DNA of 64,000 nucleotides from Microvirga mediterraneensis (GCF_013520865.1 NZ_JACDXJ010000001.1:3332001-3396000), one strand, 5' to 3'; shown: positions 17,601-25,808, counted from the first letter of the stretch. A program made the numbers and translations. Notes: a model not told the origin generated them from the sequence alone.

Positions 17601-17712
17601 GCTCCGTCGTAGGGACGCCCGTTATGGGCGCGTCCGGGACGAGAGGCGCGCCGCACTGGCTGCAGAACCGCGCATTGGCCGGAGCAGGGTGTGCACAGCG
17701 TGGACAATTCAT
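14602..17712 (-). CDS. Class III cyclase domain, AAA ATPase and TPR protein with N-terminal zinc ribbon
   Basis: A 1036-residue multidomain signalling protein. Residues 1-25 form a zinc ribbon (Cys3, Cys6, Cys17, Cys20). A class III nucleotide-cyclase domain spans about 44-215: FKPVTILFADIVASTELV carries the first metal Asp (Asp53), HSLGDGIMALFGAPH the second. The usual ribose-binding Asn is His in GVAIHIASRVQ, so activity is uncertain. An AAA-type ATPase follows, with Walker A GSAGSGKSR at about 262-270 and Walker B-like CAIILEDLHWLDEGS. The C-terminal half is helical, TPR-like, with repeated Ala-rich helices. This architecture is common in rhizobia and mycobacteria as cyclase/LuxR-like ATPases. 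No membrane segment was seen. The trigger is unknown. Confidence 0.9.
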   Translation of the reverse strand: MNCPRCAHPAPANARFCSQCGAPLVPDAPITGVPTTEPASTEEFKPVTILFADIVASTELVSKLDPEQAMRRLAPAVMLMRREAERFGGTLIHSLGDGIMALFGAPHVQEGHALLACQAALAIQAEIKGVLGATAVRLGLHSGLIVSETRFSWPINEREAYGVAIHIASRVQSMAEPGTIYISEDCYHLVDRFCSAKPIGRRSIRGLPDDIGVYELLGLQASSSEMLFKDPNLTLFQAREREMTELEASFQAALRGESRIVGICGSAGSGKSRLCYEFAQRCRRDRIPVIEVRAQSYGKAAPIQTILELVRLMLGVSSSDEPAIARRVVEDRLEKLGSPPDDALPILYDFLGIAEGAPGQDVTPKMRHAALLDVISWLARAQASEPCAIILEDLHWLDEGSESFLEVLCGSIVGSHALMVVNYRPSYRAPWMERDGFQLLELNDLDRSQIDRFIASVVGSHADLAEIRTRIAERSGGNPFFAEEIIHSLIESEVLIGKPGDYRLGGEIKDNPLPVTLQAVIGERIDRLSPFDRTILQMASVIGKEVPYAVLEAVSAQELAAEIKPALLRLCAVELLQDQDRPDGRYYSFRHPLIQEVAYSSQLKSRRSRLHAFAAPALADYYAERQDEVAGLISFHYEAAGILSKAAEYARKAAEWIGSMHPAQAIRQWQVVRRLVHAQSRSVRDNALLILSSAQIAWLGWREGMGAKDAAPYIQEALAIARETDDTMVPLLLFVEARISGASGGAADHYVARVTDALAILDNAADQSRAATLYASLSQAYGWAGLFKEALEANDRALSLLQHVQDFENRFLGYSVEHWTLSLRARILIHLNRIDEGRAWLDHMLALGDGRIDPTVQFISHLGYVDLAWLSGDPDLAHRHATRVSQLAERHGTPYLKVFAYACVAMAKGLAGDALGAIHEFEEGLNFMHSARAALDYEPDMMAGLAECQALAGQYGEALLTAERTIGLSRDRATRLTECRALIVAGEAMIARRGKDRRKDALRLFEKAEALIQLTGATILESRLQAAREKLLIGSS

Positions 17713-18203
17713 CGCCAGCCCTCAGTCCCGCACAGCCTCACCATCGCAACGTTCCGCCATTAAACGAGATAACCTGGAGACATTGCAAGCTACACGTGTG
17801 TCTTCCGCCGAGCTTCGACACACCGCTCCAATAAAACGGCGTTACGCCGACCCGTATTTTGTTTCAATATAACGAAGTTTTCATCCGTTCATCGCTGGAA
17901 TTCGAGGTGTTCGGAGGTTGACGAGAGCGACATAACCATCGGACCGTCAAAAGAAATACAGTTACTATTCGATCCTGTTGGATCCCGCAGTTTCGCCACC
18001 CCGGAATCCGCGTCTCCTCCAGGGGAGGACCCGGCAAGCGTCACCGTATTGTTGTCGCACGTCTTGCATCCGCCAAATTCTCCACCCACATTAGCGGGGC
18101 CTAGGGGTCCGGGCCCCTCTGGCGGGCGGGTTGCCGCTCGCGATGTCGGACACCTCATTTTGCTCATGCGCCGACGAGCGCTCCCGCATTTGGAGGATCC
18201 ATC
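17713..18203. other. Divergent intergenic region, no gene seen
   Basis: About 490 bp between the large cyclase gene (minus) and a small membrane-protein gene (plus), richer in A/T near 17750-17960. Two GC-rich hairpins are visible: CGGCG/CGCCG near 17838-17850 and AGGGG/CCCCT near 18103-18118. I find no convincing coding sequence, RNA gene or palindromic operator. It presumably holds promoters for both neighbours. Confidence 0.35.
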
Positions 18204-18473
18204 TTGGACTACGTCGTTTTTCGCTCCCGACCGGCGGCCCCGCGCGGCGGGGGCTTGCTGTCCATTCTGCTGAGGCTCGTCGCCTTGGCGGCGGCGGGGA
18301 TCGCCATGCTGGCGATCGTGGTGGTCGGCCTTTTCGTCGTGCTCCCTGTCCTGTTCGTCGGTGGCGCGGCCTTGTATTTCTACCTGCGCCGCCGGGTGCG
18401 CCGGGCGCAAACCCGCCCGCAGGACGGCATCATCGACGCTGAATATACGATCGTCGAGCGCCGAGAGCCGTAA
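18204..18473 (+). CDS. Small two-helix membrane protein of unknown function
   Basis: An 89-residue protein starting at TTG 18204, supported by a GGAGGA site six bases upstream. After a short basic N-terminus (MDYVVFRSRPAAPRGG) there is a long hydrophobic stretch, about residues 18-58, enough for two helices with little loop (LLSILLRLVALAAAGIAMLA, then IVVVGLFVVLPVLFVGGAAL). A basic segment YLRRRVRRAQTRPQ and a cytoplasmic tail ending DAEYTIVERREP follow. A tail with a DAEY motif is common in small inner-membrane proteins of Rhizobiales. Function unknown. Confidence 0.72.
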   Translation: MDYVVFRSRPAAPRGGGLLSILLRLVALAAAGIAMLAIVVVGLFVVLPVLFVGGAALYFYLRRRVRRAQTRPQDGIIDAEYTIVERREP

Positions 18474-18587
18474 TCTCCGGCTGCGACAAGCGTTTGTTGC
18501 AACCTATAATGCAATATTAAGGGCATGGGTCGAGACTGACCGGACCGGCGGGCTTAACGATGAGCCTGCCTGGTTCGGACCCACCCC

Positions 18588-19466
18588 ATGATGCCTCCCA
18601 CCGATGTGAAAGACCGGCATGTCGCCAATCGGCAGGGCGCGGCCTTTGCCTTCGCCGACATGGTGCTCGTCGTCATCGCGATGGGCGTCATCAAGCAGGC
18701 CGGCGCGACTTTTCCCGCCATTCAGCTCGTCTTCTTTCGCGCTGTCGTCGGGCTTCTGCTCATAGCCCCGCTCATCTGGCGCTACCGTTCCGACGTGCTC
18801 AACAGCCGCCAGATGAAGGGGCATATCGGACGGGTGCTCTGCAGCAGCATGGCGCTGAGCTGCAACTATGCCGCAACGGCCGCCTTGCCTTTGACCCTCG
18901 TCACCGTGATCGGTTTCACCCGTCCCTTCGTCATCCTCGGATTTGCCGCCGTTCTGTTGGGCGAGCGCATTCTCAGGCGGCACTGGATAACGTCCGTCAT
19001 CTGCTTCGTGAGCGTCCTGTTCATCGTGAAACCGGGCTCGATGAGCTGGGATTGGGGCCTTCTGGCGGCTTTGGGGATGGTTCTGTTCGGCTCCTCCAGC
19101 GTCATCCAGACCCGTCGCTTGACCAGAGAACCCGCCGTCGCCCTCATGGTGTTCTACACCATCGGCCTCGCCGTCCTGACGGCCGTTCCGGCGGCTTTCG
19201 TCTGGGTTTCCCCGGCCTTGAGCGACCTGCCCACCTTCCTGATCATCGGCGCGCTCGCCCAGGTCGGCCAGTTCTGCTTCCTGCGATCCCATCAACTGGC
19301 GGAAGCGAGTATCCTGGCACCGCTCAGCTACGTGGTGATCGTGTTCTCCTCGATCGCCGATTATCTCTATTTCGGCATTGTCCCGACCCTGTCTCTGGTC
19401 GTGGGAAGTCTGGTGATCGTCATGGCGGCCTTCACGGGAACTCAGATCGGCGGGCTGCGGCGCTAG
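18588..19466 (+). CDS. DMT-superfamily transporter (EamA family)
   Basis: A 292-residue inner-membrane protein with about ten hydrophobic helices in two EamA repeats (about residues 18-145 and 155-285). Recognisable family pieces are FFRAVVGLLLIAPLIWRYR, the helix ending PFVILGFAAVLLGERILRRHW, VSVLFIVKPG and, in the second repeat, LAPLSYVVIVFSSIADYLYFG. EamA proteins export or exchange metabolites such as amino acids or nucleotide derivatives; the substrate here cannot be assigned. It stands alone between a small membrane-protein gene and the LacI operon. Confidence 0.9.
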   Translation: MMPPTDVKDRHVANRQGAAFAFADMVLVVIAMGVIKQAGATFPAIQLVFFRAVVGLLLIAPLIWRYRSDVLNSRQMKGHIGRVLCSSMALSCNYAATAALPLTLVTVIGFTRPFVILGFAAVLLGERILRRHWITSVICFVSVLFIVKPGSMSWDWGLLAALGMVLFGSSSVIQTRRLTREPAVALMVFYTIGLAVLTAVPAAFVWVSPALSDLPTFLIIGALAQVGQFCFLRSHQLAEASILAPLSYVVIVFSSIADYLYFGIVPTLSLVVGSLVIVMAAFTGTQIGGLRR

Positions 19467-19510
19467 TTCCCTTCTGCCCACGCGATCCCCGTTCGCGGCC
19501 CGAATGGCGC

Positions 19511-19531
19511 CCATGCAATTCCCGTGCATGG
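19511..19531. promoter_or_regulatory. Candidate operator upstream of LacI-family operon
   Basis: Perfect 7-bp inverted arms CCATGCA and TGCATGG flank a 7-bp spacer, 87 bp upstream of the LacI-type regulator gene. Further TTGCA/TGCAA half-sites occur just downstream (about 19553-19575). LacI-family proteins usually bind symmetric sites near their own promoters, so this is a reasonable operator candidate. No binding is shown. Confidence 0.4.
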
Positions 19532-19617
19532 CAGCGCAAAAATTTGCATTTGCGTGAGGATTGCAACCCTCGCCCTGCCGCGCAACAAATTCATGCAACG
19601 AGAAAAGGTGGGAGGAT

Positions 19618-20679
19618 ATGACGAGAGTGAGCCTCAGCCGACGTCCGCGCCAGACGGATATCGCCCGCTTCGCCGGTGTCTCGGTGAGCACCGTTTCCCG
19701 CGTCCTCGCGAACGAGCCCGGCATCAGCACGAATGTCCGCGATCAGGTGATCAGGATCGCCTCCGAACTCGGCTACAGCATCCGTCCGGTCCCGGCGGTC
19801 CAGCCGCAGAACCCACGGGCGGTGGCGCTCATCCCGGTCGATCAGGCGACCGGGGGCCTCGGCGTGTTCTATGAGGGCATTCTCGGCGGCCTGAGGGGCG
19901 CGGCGGCCCGGACGGGTGGCACTCTCCTGCCGCGCCTCGTCCGCTCCTCCTCCCTCAAGGTCTCCGAGATCGAGCAGACCCTGTCGGAGACCGACGCCAC
20001 GGGAATTTTCCTGGTCGGCATAGACCCGCCCGAGGACCTCTGCGAGTGGCTTCTCGCCTCGAAACTTCCGACCGTCTGGGTCAACGGCAACGACCCGAAC
20101 CTGCAATTCGATTGCGTTTCTCCGGCCAATTTCTACGGCGCCCGGCTCGCGACCCAACATCTCATCGATGCCGGGCATCGGCGTATCCTCCATTTCACCA
20201 TGTCCCACCGGCACACCATCCGTGAGCGCGTCCGGGGCTTCGAAGCGGCGGCAGCGAAGAATGGCGTGGCCACGCGTATCGTCCAGCTGCCGCCCGGATC
20301 CCGGACGAGCTCGGACGCATGCGAAGCCATGGAGGCGATCCTGCAGGAGGATCAAGGCTTTACGGCCGTCTTCTGCATGAACGACATGATGGCGGTCGGA
20401 GTCATGGAGGCGCTGACCAACCATCATATGTCCATTCCCCAGGACTTCGCCGTGATGGGCTTCGACGACCTCCCCTGCGCGGCCATGACCATGCCGCGCC
20501 TGACCACCATGCATGTGGACCGGGAGGCCATCGGCCAGGAGGCCTATTGGCTCATGCAGCGGCGGATCGCGGACCCGAGCGCCGATCCCCGCAAGGTGGA
20601 GCTGGCCGTCCGGCTGGTCGAAGGGGCGACCGTGCAGGCCCACACCAAGCCGTCCGAAAGCGAGGAGACCCCGGCATGA
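19618..20679 (+). CDS. LacI-family transcriptional regulator
   Basis: A 353-residue repressor-type regulator. The start at 19618 (MTRVSLSRRPRQTDIARFAG) follows GGGAGGAT. The N-terminal helix-turn-helix reads DIARFAGVSVSTVSRVLANEPGIS (about residues 14-37), followed by the hinge helix region VRDQVIRIASELGYSIRP. Residues 60-340 form the periplasmic-binding-like effector domain, with the family ending FAVMGFDDLPCAAMTMPRLTTMHVD. The stop overlaps the DUF2264 gene by 4 bases, so the regulator is the first gene of its own operon and probably responds to a sugar or sugar acid handled by it. Confidence 0.95.
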   Translation: MTRVSLSRRPRQTDIARFAGVSVSTVSRVLANEPGISTNVRDQVIRIASELGYSIRPVPAVQPQNPRAVALIPVDQATGGLGVFYEGILGGLRGAAARTGGTLLPRLVRSSSLKVSEIEQTLSETDATGIFLVGIDPPEDLCEWLLASKLPTVWVNGNDPNLQFDCVSPANFYGARLATQHLIDAGHRRILHFTMSHRHTIRERVRGFEAAAAKNGVATRIVQLPPGSRTSSDACEAMEAILQEDQGFTAVFCMNDMMAVGVMEALTNHHMSIPQDFAVMGFDDLPCAAMTMPRLTTMHVDREAIGQEAYWLMQRRIADPSADPRKVELAVRLVEGATVQAHTKPSESEETPA

Positions 20680-22541
20680 CCTATGCGGCCGTTCACGCCA
20701 ATCCCCTCACCGGCAACCCGCTCAGGACCCGAGCGGATGTCGAGAAGGCGCTTCTGGACCTCTTCGCCCCGCTCCTGCCGGCCTTCTCCGAGGGCAGCGC
20801 CCGGGTGAGCCTCAGCGCCACGGCGGCCCATTTCGATCAGGCGGCCGCGGACCTGGAAGGCTTTGCGCGGCCGCTCTGGGGTCTGGCGCCCTATGCGGCG
20901 GGCGGCGGCGACTTTGCCCATTGGCCCCTCTACGCGAAAGGTCTCGCCAACGGGACGGATCCGGAGCACCCCGAGTACTGGGGCAAGGTCACCGACCGCG
21001 ACCAGAGGATGGTCGAGCTGGCGGCTCTGGGCTTTGCGCTCCGCCTCGTTCCCCAGCATCTGTGGGAGCCCCTGGACGAGCGGGCGAAGCGGAACGTCGC
21101 GACCTATCTGCTGGAGGCAAGGCCTCACGAATTCGCCGACAACAACTGGAAATTCTTCCGGGTCATGATCGATCTCGGCCTGGAACAGGCCGGTGTCGCG
21201 TTCGACCGGACGATCACCGAGCAATATCTCCAGGAGCTGGAATCCTTCTATCTCGGGGACGGCTGGTACCGGGACGGCAACGTACCCCGCGTGGACCATT
21301 ACATCCCCTTCGCGATGCATTTCTACGGGCTGATCTATGCGGCCCTGGCGAGTTCCGACGAGGAGCGGAAGCACCGCTTCCGGGACTGGGCACGCCTGTT
21401 CGCACCCAACATCCGGCACTGGTTCGCGGATGACGGCGGCGCGCTCGTGTTCGGCCGGAGCATGACGTATCGCTTTGCCTGCGCGGGTTTCTGGGCCGCG
21501 CTGGCCTTCGCCGACGAGGAGGCGCTGCCCTGGGGCGAGGTGAAGGGCTATTATCTCCGGCACCTGCGCTGGTGGGCGAAACTTCCGATCACGGACAGGA
21601 GCGGCGTCCTCACGGTCGGGTTCGGCTATGCCAACCTGCTCATGTCCGAGAACTACAACTCCGCCGGCTCCCCCTATTGGGCCTTCAAGGCCTTCCTGCC
21701 CCTGGCGCTGCCGGCCTCGCACCCGTTCTGGACCGCCGAGGAAGCGCCCGCTCCCGTGTTCTCCGAGCCGTCGCCGCAGCCGCAGCCCGGCATGGTGATG
21801 ATGCACATGCCCGGCAATGTGGTCGCGCTCTCGGCCGGCCAGGAAAACCTCCAGATGCGGTTCGGGAGCGAGAAATACGCCAAGTTCGCCTATTCCTCCC
21901 GCTATGCCTTCAGCGTGGAGAGCGATGAGCGGATCTTCGAGGGGGCGGCCCTCGACGGGATGCTGGGCTTCAGCGACGATGGACGGCATTTCCGGGTGCG
22001 CGAGACCAACGAGGACGCCCGCATCGCCGGAAATCTTCTCTATGCCCGCTGGCGCCCCTGGTCCGACGTGGAGGTCGAGACCTGGCTCCTGCCCGCTTCC
22101 CCATGGCATGTCCGGGTCCACCGGATCAGGTCGCCGCGTCCCTTGAGCACCGCCGAGGGGGGCTTTGCGATTCCGCGCGCGGATGCCTACCGGAAGCTGG
22201 AGCGGGTCGAGGAACGGCGCGGCGCCGCCCAGGTGATCGGCGCGGCGGATTTCAGCGGCATCGCGGATCTCGGCTCCACGATCGAGCGGCGTGGTATCGC
22301 GTTGAAAGCCCCTCCCAACACGAATCTCCTCTACCCGAAGACCTTCGTGCCGCAGCTCCGGGGCGAAATCCCAAGCGGCGAAACGGTTCTGCTGACGGCT
22401 GCCGTTGCGTTGACCGATCGGTTCGATGTGGCGGGAATCTGGAAGGACCTTCCAACCGCACCGACCATCGGCGAGCTCGAAGCTGTCATGAGGCGGGACG
22501 GCCGTCGGGTCGGCGCTCTGGCTTGGAGAATGGGCGAATGA
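20676..22541 (+). CDS. DUF2264 domain-containing protein
   Basis: A 621-residue cytosolic protein matching the DUF2264 family in length and character. Typical segments are NPLTGNPLRTRADVEKALLDLFAPL at the N-terminus, FARPLWGLAPYAAGG near residue 60, NNWKFFRVMIDLGLEQAG near 155 and DGWYRDGNVPRVDHYIPFAMHFYGL near 195. The Trp-rich helical N-terminal two thirds suggest an alpha/alpha-barrel as in unsaturated glucuronyl or galacturonyl hydrolases, with a beta-rich C-terminal third. DUF2264 genes are often found in carbohydrate-degradation clusters. No enzymatic activity can be assigned from sequence. Translationally coupled on both sides by ATGA overlaps. Confidence 0.87.
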   Translation: MTYAAVHANPLTGNPLRTRADVEKALLDLFAPLLPAFSEGSARVSLSATAAHFDQAAADLEGFARPLWGLAPYAAGGGDFAHWPLYAKGLANGTDPEHPEYWGKVTDRDQRMVELAALGFALRLVPQHLWEPLDERAKRNVATYLLEARPHEFADNNWKFFRVMIDLGLEQAGVAFDRTITEQYLQELESFYLGDGWYRDGNVPRVDHYIPFAMHFYGLIYAALASSDEERKHRFRDWARLFAPNIRHWFADDGGALVFGRSMTYRFACAGFWAALAFADEEALPWGEVKGYYLRHLRWWAKLPITDRSGVLTVGFGYANLLMSENYNSAGSPYWAFKAFLPLALPASHPFWTAEEAPAPVFSEPSPQPQPGMVMMHMPGNVVALSAGQENLQMRFGSEKYAKFAYSSRYAFSVESDERIFEGAALDGMLGFSDDGRHFRVRETNEDARIAGNLLYARWRPWSDVEVETWLLPASPWHVRVHRIRSPRPLSTAEGGFAIPRADAYRKLERVEERRGAAQVIGAADFSGIADLGSTIERRGIALKAPPNTNLLYPKTFVPQLRGEIPSGETVLLTAAVALTDRFDVAGIWKDLPTAPTIGELEAVMRRDGRRVGALAWRMGE

Positions 22542-23551
22542 CCGGCCCGCGAAACATTGCCTTCGCCATGGACCCTGTCCGTACGGAAGGCGTCCTGACC
22601 CCGCCCCTGCTCGACCGTCTCGCCCGCTCGGGCACGATCCTGTCGCCGGAGCCCCTGCGGACATTTACGCAAGGACAGGCTGCGGACGTTCTCCGGCGGA
22701 CGGAGATCCTGGTCACCGGCTGGGGCTGCCCGGCCATCGGGCGGGACGTCCTGGAGCTGGCGCCGAACCTGCAGCTGATCGCCCATGCGGCCGGGACGGT
22801 CAAAGGGTTCCTGTCGGCGGACGTGATCGACGCAGGGATCGCGGTCACGCACGCGGCCGAGGCCAATGCCATCCCGGTGGCGGAGTTCACGCTGGCGGCG
22901 ATCCTCTTCGCCAACAAGCAGGTGTTCCGCTTCCGCGACATCTATTGCGCAGACCGCAACCGCTCGCGCACATTCCCGATGACCTCGCAGCCGCTCGGGA
23001 ATTTCAACCGCACCATCGGCATCGTCGGCGCCTCGCGCATCGGGCGGCGCGTCATCGAATTCCTGAAGCCGTTCGCGTTCCGCGTTCTTCTCCACGACCC
23101 CTACGTGGATGCGCGCGAGGCCGCGGCACTCGGCGTCGAGAGCGTTTCGCTCGACGATCTGATGAGGCGCTCGGACGTGGTCTCCCTCCACGCGCCCGCC
23201 CTGCCCTCGACGCAGGACATGATCAGGCGCAGGCATCTCGCGCTCATGCGCGACGGCGCCACGTTCATCAACACGGCGCGCGGCATCATCGTCAACCAGG
23301 ACGATCTCATCGACGAACTGCGCACGGGCCGCATCGATGCGATCATCGACGTCACCTACCCGGAGGTGCCGGAGGAATCCTCCGCGCTCTACGATCTGCC
23401 GAACGTGTTTCTCACGCCCCACATCGCAGGCGCCATCGGCAACGAGCGCGAGCGGCTCGGCGAATACATCGTCGAGGAGATCGAGCGATTCGTGGAGGGG
23501 CATCCGCTCCGCTCCGCCATCACGGCGGAAGCCCTGGAGACCATGGCATGA
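22538..23551 (+). CDS. D-isomer-specific 2-hydroxyacid dehydrogenase
   Basis: A 337-residue NAD(P)-dependent dehydrogenase. The cofactor domain shows TIGIVGASRIGRRVIEFLKP followed by an Asp-ending strand (LLHDPY), the variant GASRIG replacing GxGxIG. Catalytic signatures are FINTARGIIVNQDDL (Arg), VTYPEVPEESS (Glu region) and FLTPHIAGAIG (His). Members reduce or oxidise D-2-hydroxyacids such as phosphoglycerate, glyoxylate or aldonate derivatives. Its place between DUF2264 and a sugar-isomerase-like gene suggests action on a sugar acid. Confidence 0.92.
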   Translation: MTGPRNIAFAMDPVRTEGVLTPPLLDRLARSGTILSPEPLRTFTQGQAADVLRRTEILVTGWGCPAIGRDVLELAPNLQLIAHAAGTVKGFLSADVIDAGIAVTHAAEANAIPVAEFTLAAILFANKQVFRFRDIYCADRNRSRTFPMTSQPLGNFNRTIGIVGASRIGRRVIEFLKPFAFRVLLHDPYVDAREAAALGVESVSLDDLMRRSDVVSLHAPALPSTQDMIRRRHLALMRDGATFINTARGIIVNQDDLIDELRTGRIDAIIDVTYPEVPEESSALYDLPNVFLTPHIAGAIGNERERLGEYIVEEIERFVEGHPLRSAITAEALETMA

Positions 23552-24357
23552 CGTCGTTCCGGCCCGGCCTGTGCTCCGTCACGTTCCGCAAGCTCGCGCC
23601 GAGGACCATCGTCAGGCTCGCGGCCGAATGCGGCATCGAAGGAATCGAATGGGGAGGCGACGTGCATGTTCCTCCCGGACAACCCGACCTTGCTCGCCAT
23701 GTTCGGCGCCTGACCGAGAACGCCGGTATCGCGGTCGCCTCCTACGGCTCCTACATCGCTCCCCCGAGCGACGATGAAGACGCCTTCGCATCCGTACTCG
23801 ACACCGCGCACGCCCTCGGCGCGCCGAATGTCCGCATCTGGGCGGGTTCGCGCAACCGCGATTCCGCAACCTATTCGACGGAAGAGCGCCGGGACACCGC
23901 AGCGCTGATCCGGCGCATGGCCCGGCGGGCAGCGGATGCTTCCGTCACGCTCGGCCTCGAATACCACCCCGGTTCCCTCACGGACGATCTCGCCTCCGCC
24001 CAGAACCTGATGGCCGAGATCGACGATCCCAACGTGTTCCTCTACTGGCAGCCGCGCCCCGGCCTGCCGCTTGCGGAAGCCCTCGACGAGTTGCGCGCCA
24101 TCGGCCGCGAGACGTCGCACGTGCATGTCTTCGCATGGGACAGCGAGAAGGCGCGCTATCCGCTCGCGGACCAGCGGGCCTATTGGAGCGAGATCCTGAC
24201 CCATGTCCCAGCGACGCGCTGGCCCGGAGAGCGTTTCGCCATGCTGGAATTCGTGCGCGACGACAGCCCCGAGCAGTTCCGCGCCGACGCCGCCGTGTTT
24301 CACCAGATGTTGGAAGAGGCCAGGAAGCGCCCGTCCGGCGCGGACCGATCTCTATAA
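23548..24357 (+). CDS. Sugar phosphate isomerase/epimerase-like TIM-barrel protein
   Basis: A 269-residue protein of the AP-endonuclease-2/xylose-isomerase-like TIM-barrel family. Recognisable pieces are GLCSVTFRKLAPRTIVRLAAECGIEGIEWGGDVHV at the N-terminus, ALGAPNVRIWAG in the middle, TLGLEYHPGSLTDD with the metal-binding Glu, and HVHVFAWDS near the C-terminus. Members isomerise or epimerise sugars or sugar-acid derivatives. It overlaps the dehydrogenase stop by 4 bases and precedes the binding-protein gene by 72 bases. Confidence 0.88.
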   Translation: MTSFRPGLCSVTFRKLAPRTIVRLAAECGIEGIEWGGDVHVPPGQPDLARHVRRLTENAGIAVASYGSYIAPPSDDEDAFASVLDTAHALGAPNVRIWAGSRNRDSATYSTEERRDTAALIRRMARRAADASVTLGLEYHPGSLTDDLASAQNLMAEIDDPNVFLYWQPRPGLPLAEALDELRAIGRETSHVHVFAWDSEKARYPLADQRAYWSEILTHVPATRWPGERFAMLEFVRDDSPEQFRADAAVFHQMLEEARKRPSGADRSL

Positions 24358-24429
24358 CGACACTCGACGAGGAGCGTGCTTCTCGCTCCCTCGCCGAAGA
24401 ACGACTTGAGAAGCGAATGGGAGGAAGCC

Positions 24430-25728
24430 ATGAAGACTCAACTCGATCGTCGTACGTTACTGAAATCCGCCCTGGCGCTGGGCGGCGCCGCGGCCATTGG
24501 CGCTCCCGGCACGAGCTGGGCGCAGACGGAAGGCGGAAGGCTGCGCGCGACCTGGTGGGGCTCGCCGGACCGGGCAAAGCGCACCACCGAAGTGGGCAAG
24601 CTGTTCACGGAGCGCACCGGCATCGAAATCGCCGGCGAGCCCGTCGGCGCCGATTACTGGACGAAGATCGGCACGCAGATGGCCGGGCGCAACATCGCCG
24701 ACGTGTTCCAGCTGGAGCCGAACAGCCTCGCGGATTATGCCGGGCGCGGCGCCGCGAAACCCATGGACGACTTCGTCGGGAAGCAGCTCGACATCTCCTC
24801 CTTCGGCGACAAGATGGTCGATCTCTGCCGGGCGAACGGCAAGCTCTGGGGCGTGGCGCTCGGCCTCAACTCGTTCTCGCTCTTCTACGACCAGACGGTG
24901 TTCGAGAAAGCGGGCATCGCGCCGCCGACCCATGAGACCACCTGGAAGCAGTTCGCCGACATGGCGGTCGATCTCACCAAGGCGGTGGGCCGTCCCGATT
25001 ACTGGGGCGCTCCCTACGGGGCGCGCTATCACTACGTGTTCGACGTGTGGCTGCGCCAGCGCGGCAAGCGGCTCTATACGGAAGACGCCAAGCTCGGTTT
25101 CACGGTGGACGATGCGAAGGAGTGGTTCAGCTACTGGGAAGACCTGCGCAAGCGCAACGGCTGCGTACCGGCGGACGTGCAGACCCTCGACCAGGCGCAG
25201 ATCGAGCGCAACGCCCTCGCGCTCGGCAAGTCGGCCATGGGCCTCACCTATTCGAACCAGCTCATCGGCTATCAGCTTCTCACCAAGAACAAGCTCGGGA
25301 TCACCATGGTGCCGACGAACGGGCCCGGCACGAAATCAGGCCACTACTACCGCCCGGCCCTCATCTGGAGCATCGGCGCGACGAGCAAGAACCCGGACAA
25401 GGCCGCGGCCTTCATCAGCTTCTTCGTCAACGACATGGAAGCGGGCAAGATCCTCGGCGTCGAGCGCGGGGTGCCCATGTCGCCCAAGGTGCGCGAGGCC
25501 ATCCTGCCGAACCTGAACGAGGTCGAGCGCGCGACGGTCGATTACGTCAACCTCCTGGCCGACAAGGTGAGCGACTACCCGCCGCCGGTCCCAGTCGGCG
25601 CCGTCGAGTTCGACAACAACGTCATGCGTAAAGTGGCCGACCAGGTGGCCTTCGGCCAGATGTCGATCGCCGATGCGGCGCAGCGCCTGCTGGAGGATGG
25701 CAATGCCGTACTGCGGAAGGTGAATTAG
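24430..25728 (+). CDS. Tat-exported sugar ABC transporter substrate-binding protein (family 1)
   Basis: A 432-residue periplasmic sugar-binding protein. The start follows GGGAGGAAGCC. The signal peptide MKTQLDRRTLLKSALALGG has a twin-Arg motif, suggesting Tat export, with cleavage near SWAQT. The mature part begins RLRATWWGSPDRAKRT, then LFTERTGIEIAGEPVGADYWTKIGTQMAGRNIADVFQLEP, typical of family 1 binding proteins. It is the last gene of the LacI operon. No membrane or ATPase subunit follows; the next genes downstream are unrelated. Its transporter partners must be encoded elsewhere, or have been lost. Confidence 0.92.
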   Translation: MKTQLDRRTLLKSALALGGAAAIGAPGTSWAQTEGGRLRATWWGSPDRAKRTTEVGKLFTERTGIEIAGEPVGADYWTKIGTQMAGRNIADVFQLEPNSLADYAGRGAAKPMDDFVGKQLDISSFGDKMVDLCRANGKLWGVALGLNSFSLFYDQTVFEKAGIAPPTHETTWKQFADMAVDLTKAVGRPDYWGAPYGARYHYVFDVWLRQRGKRLYTEDAKLGFTVDDAKEWFSYWEDLRKRNGCVPADVQTLDQAQIERNALALGKSAMGLTYSNQLIGYQLLTKNKLGITMVPTNGPGTKSGHYYRPALIWSIGATSKNPDKAAAFISFFVNDMEAGKILGVERGVPMSPKVREAILPNLNEVERATVDYVNLLADKVSDYPPPVPVGAVEFDNNVMRKVADQVAFGQMSIADAAQRLLEDGNAVLRKVN

Positions 25729-25751
25729 GGGGGCGAAACGGCAAAACCGTT

Positions 25752-25789
25752 GTCATTCCGGGTCGCCTTCGGCGCGAACCCGGAATGAC
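25752..25789. repeat. Perfect inverted repeat after the binding-protein gene
   Basis: GTCATTCCGGGT pairs with ACCCGGAATGAC around a 14-base GC-rich centre, starting 23 bases past the stop codon. No T-run follows, so it may act as a transcript-end stabiliser or be a REP-like repeat rather than a classical terminator. It shares the GTCATTCC edge with the larger element that follows. Confidence 0.7.
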
Positions 25790-25808
25790 GGAGGACACCG
25801 TGCCCCAG

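Noticed and set aside
17889..18410. 173-codon minus-strand open frame overlapping the small membrane-protein gene
   Set aside because: No start signal, low-complexity charged translation, and it overlaps a gene with a strong ribosome-binding site and clear membrane helices.
25752..25789. Intrinsic terminator after the sugar-binding protein gene
   Set aside because: The stem is perfect but no T-run follows on either strand; kept as an inverted repeat only.
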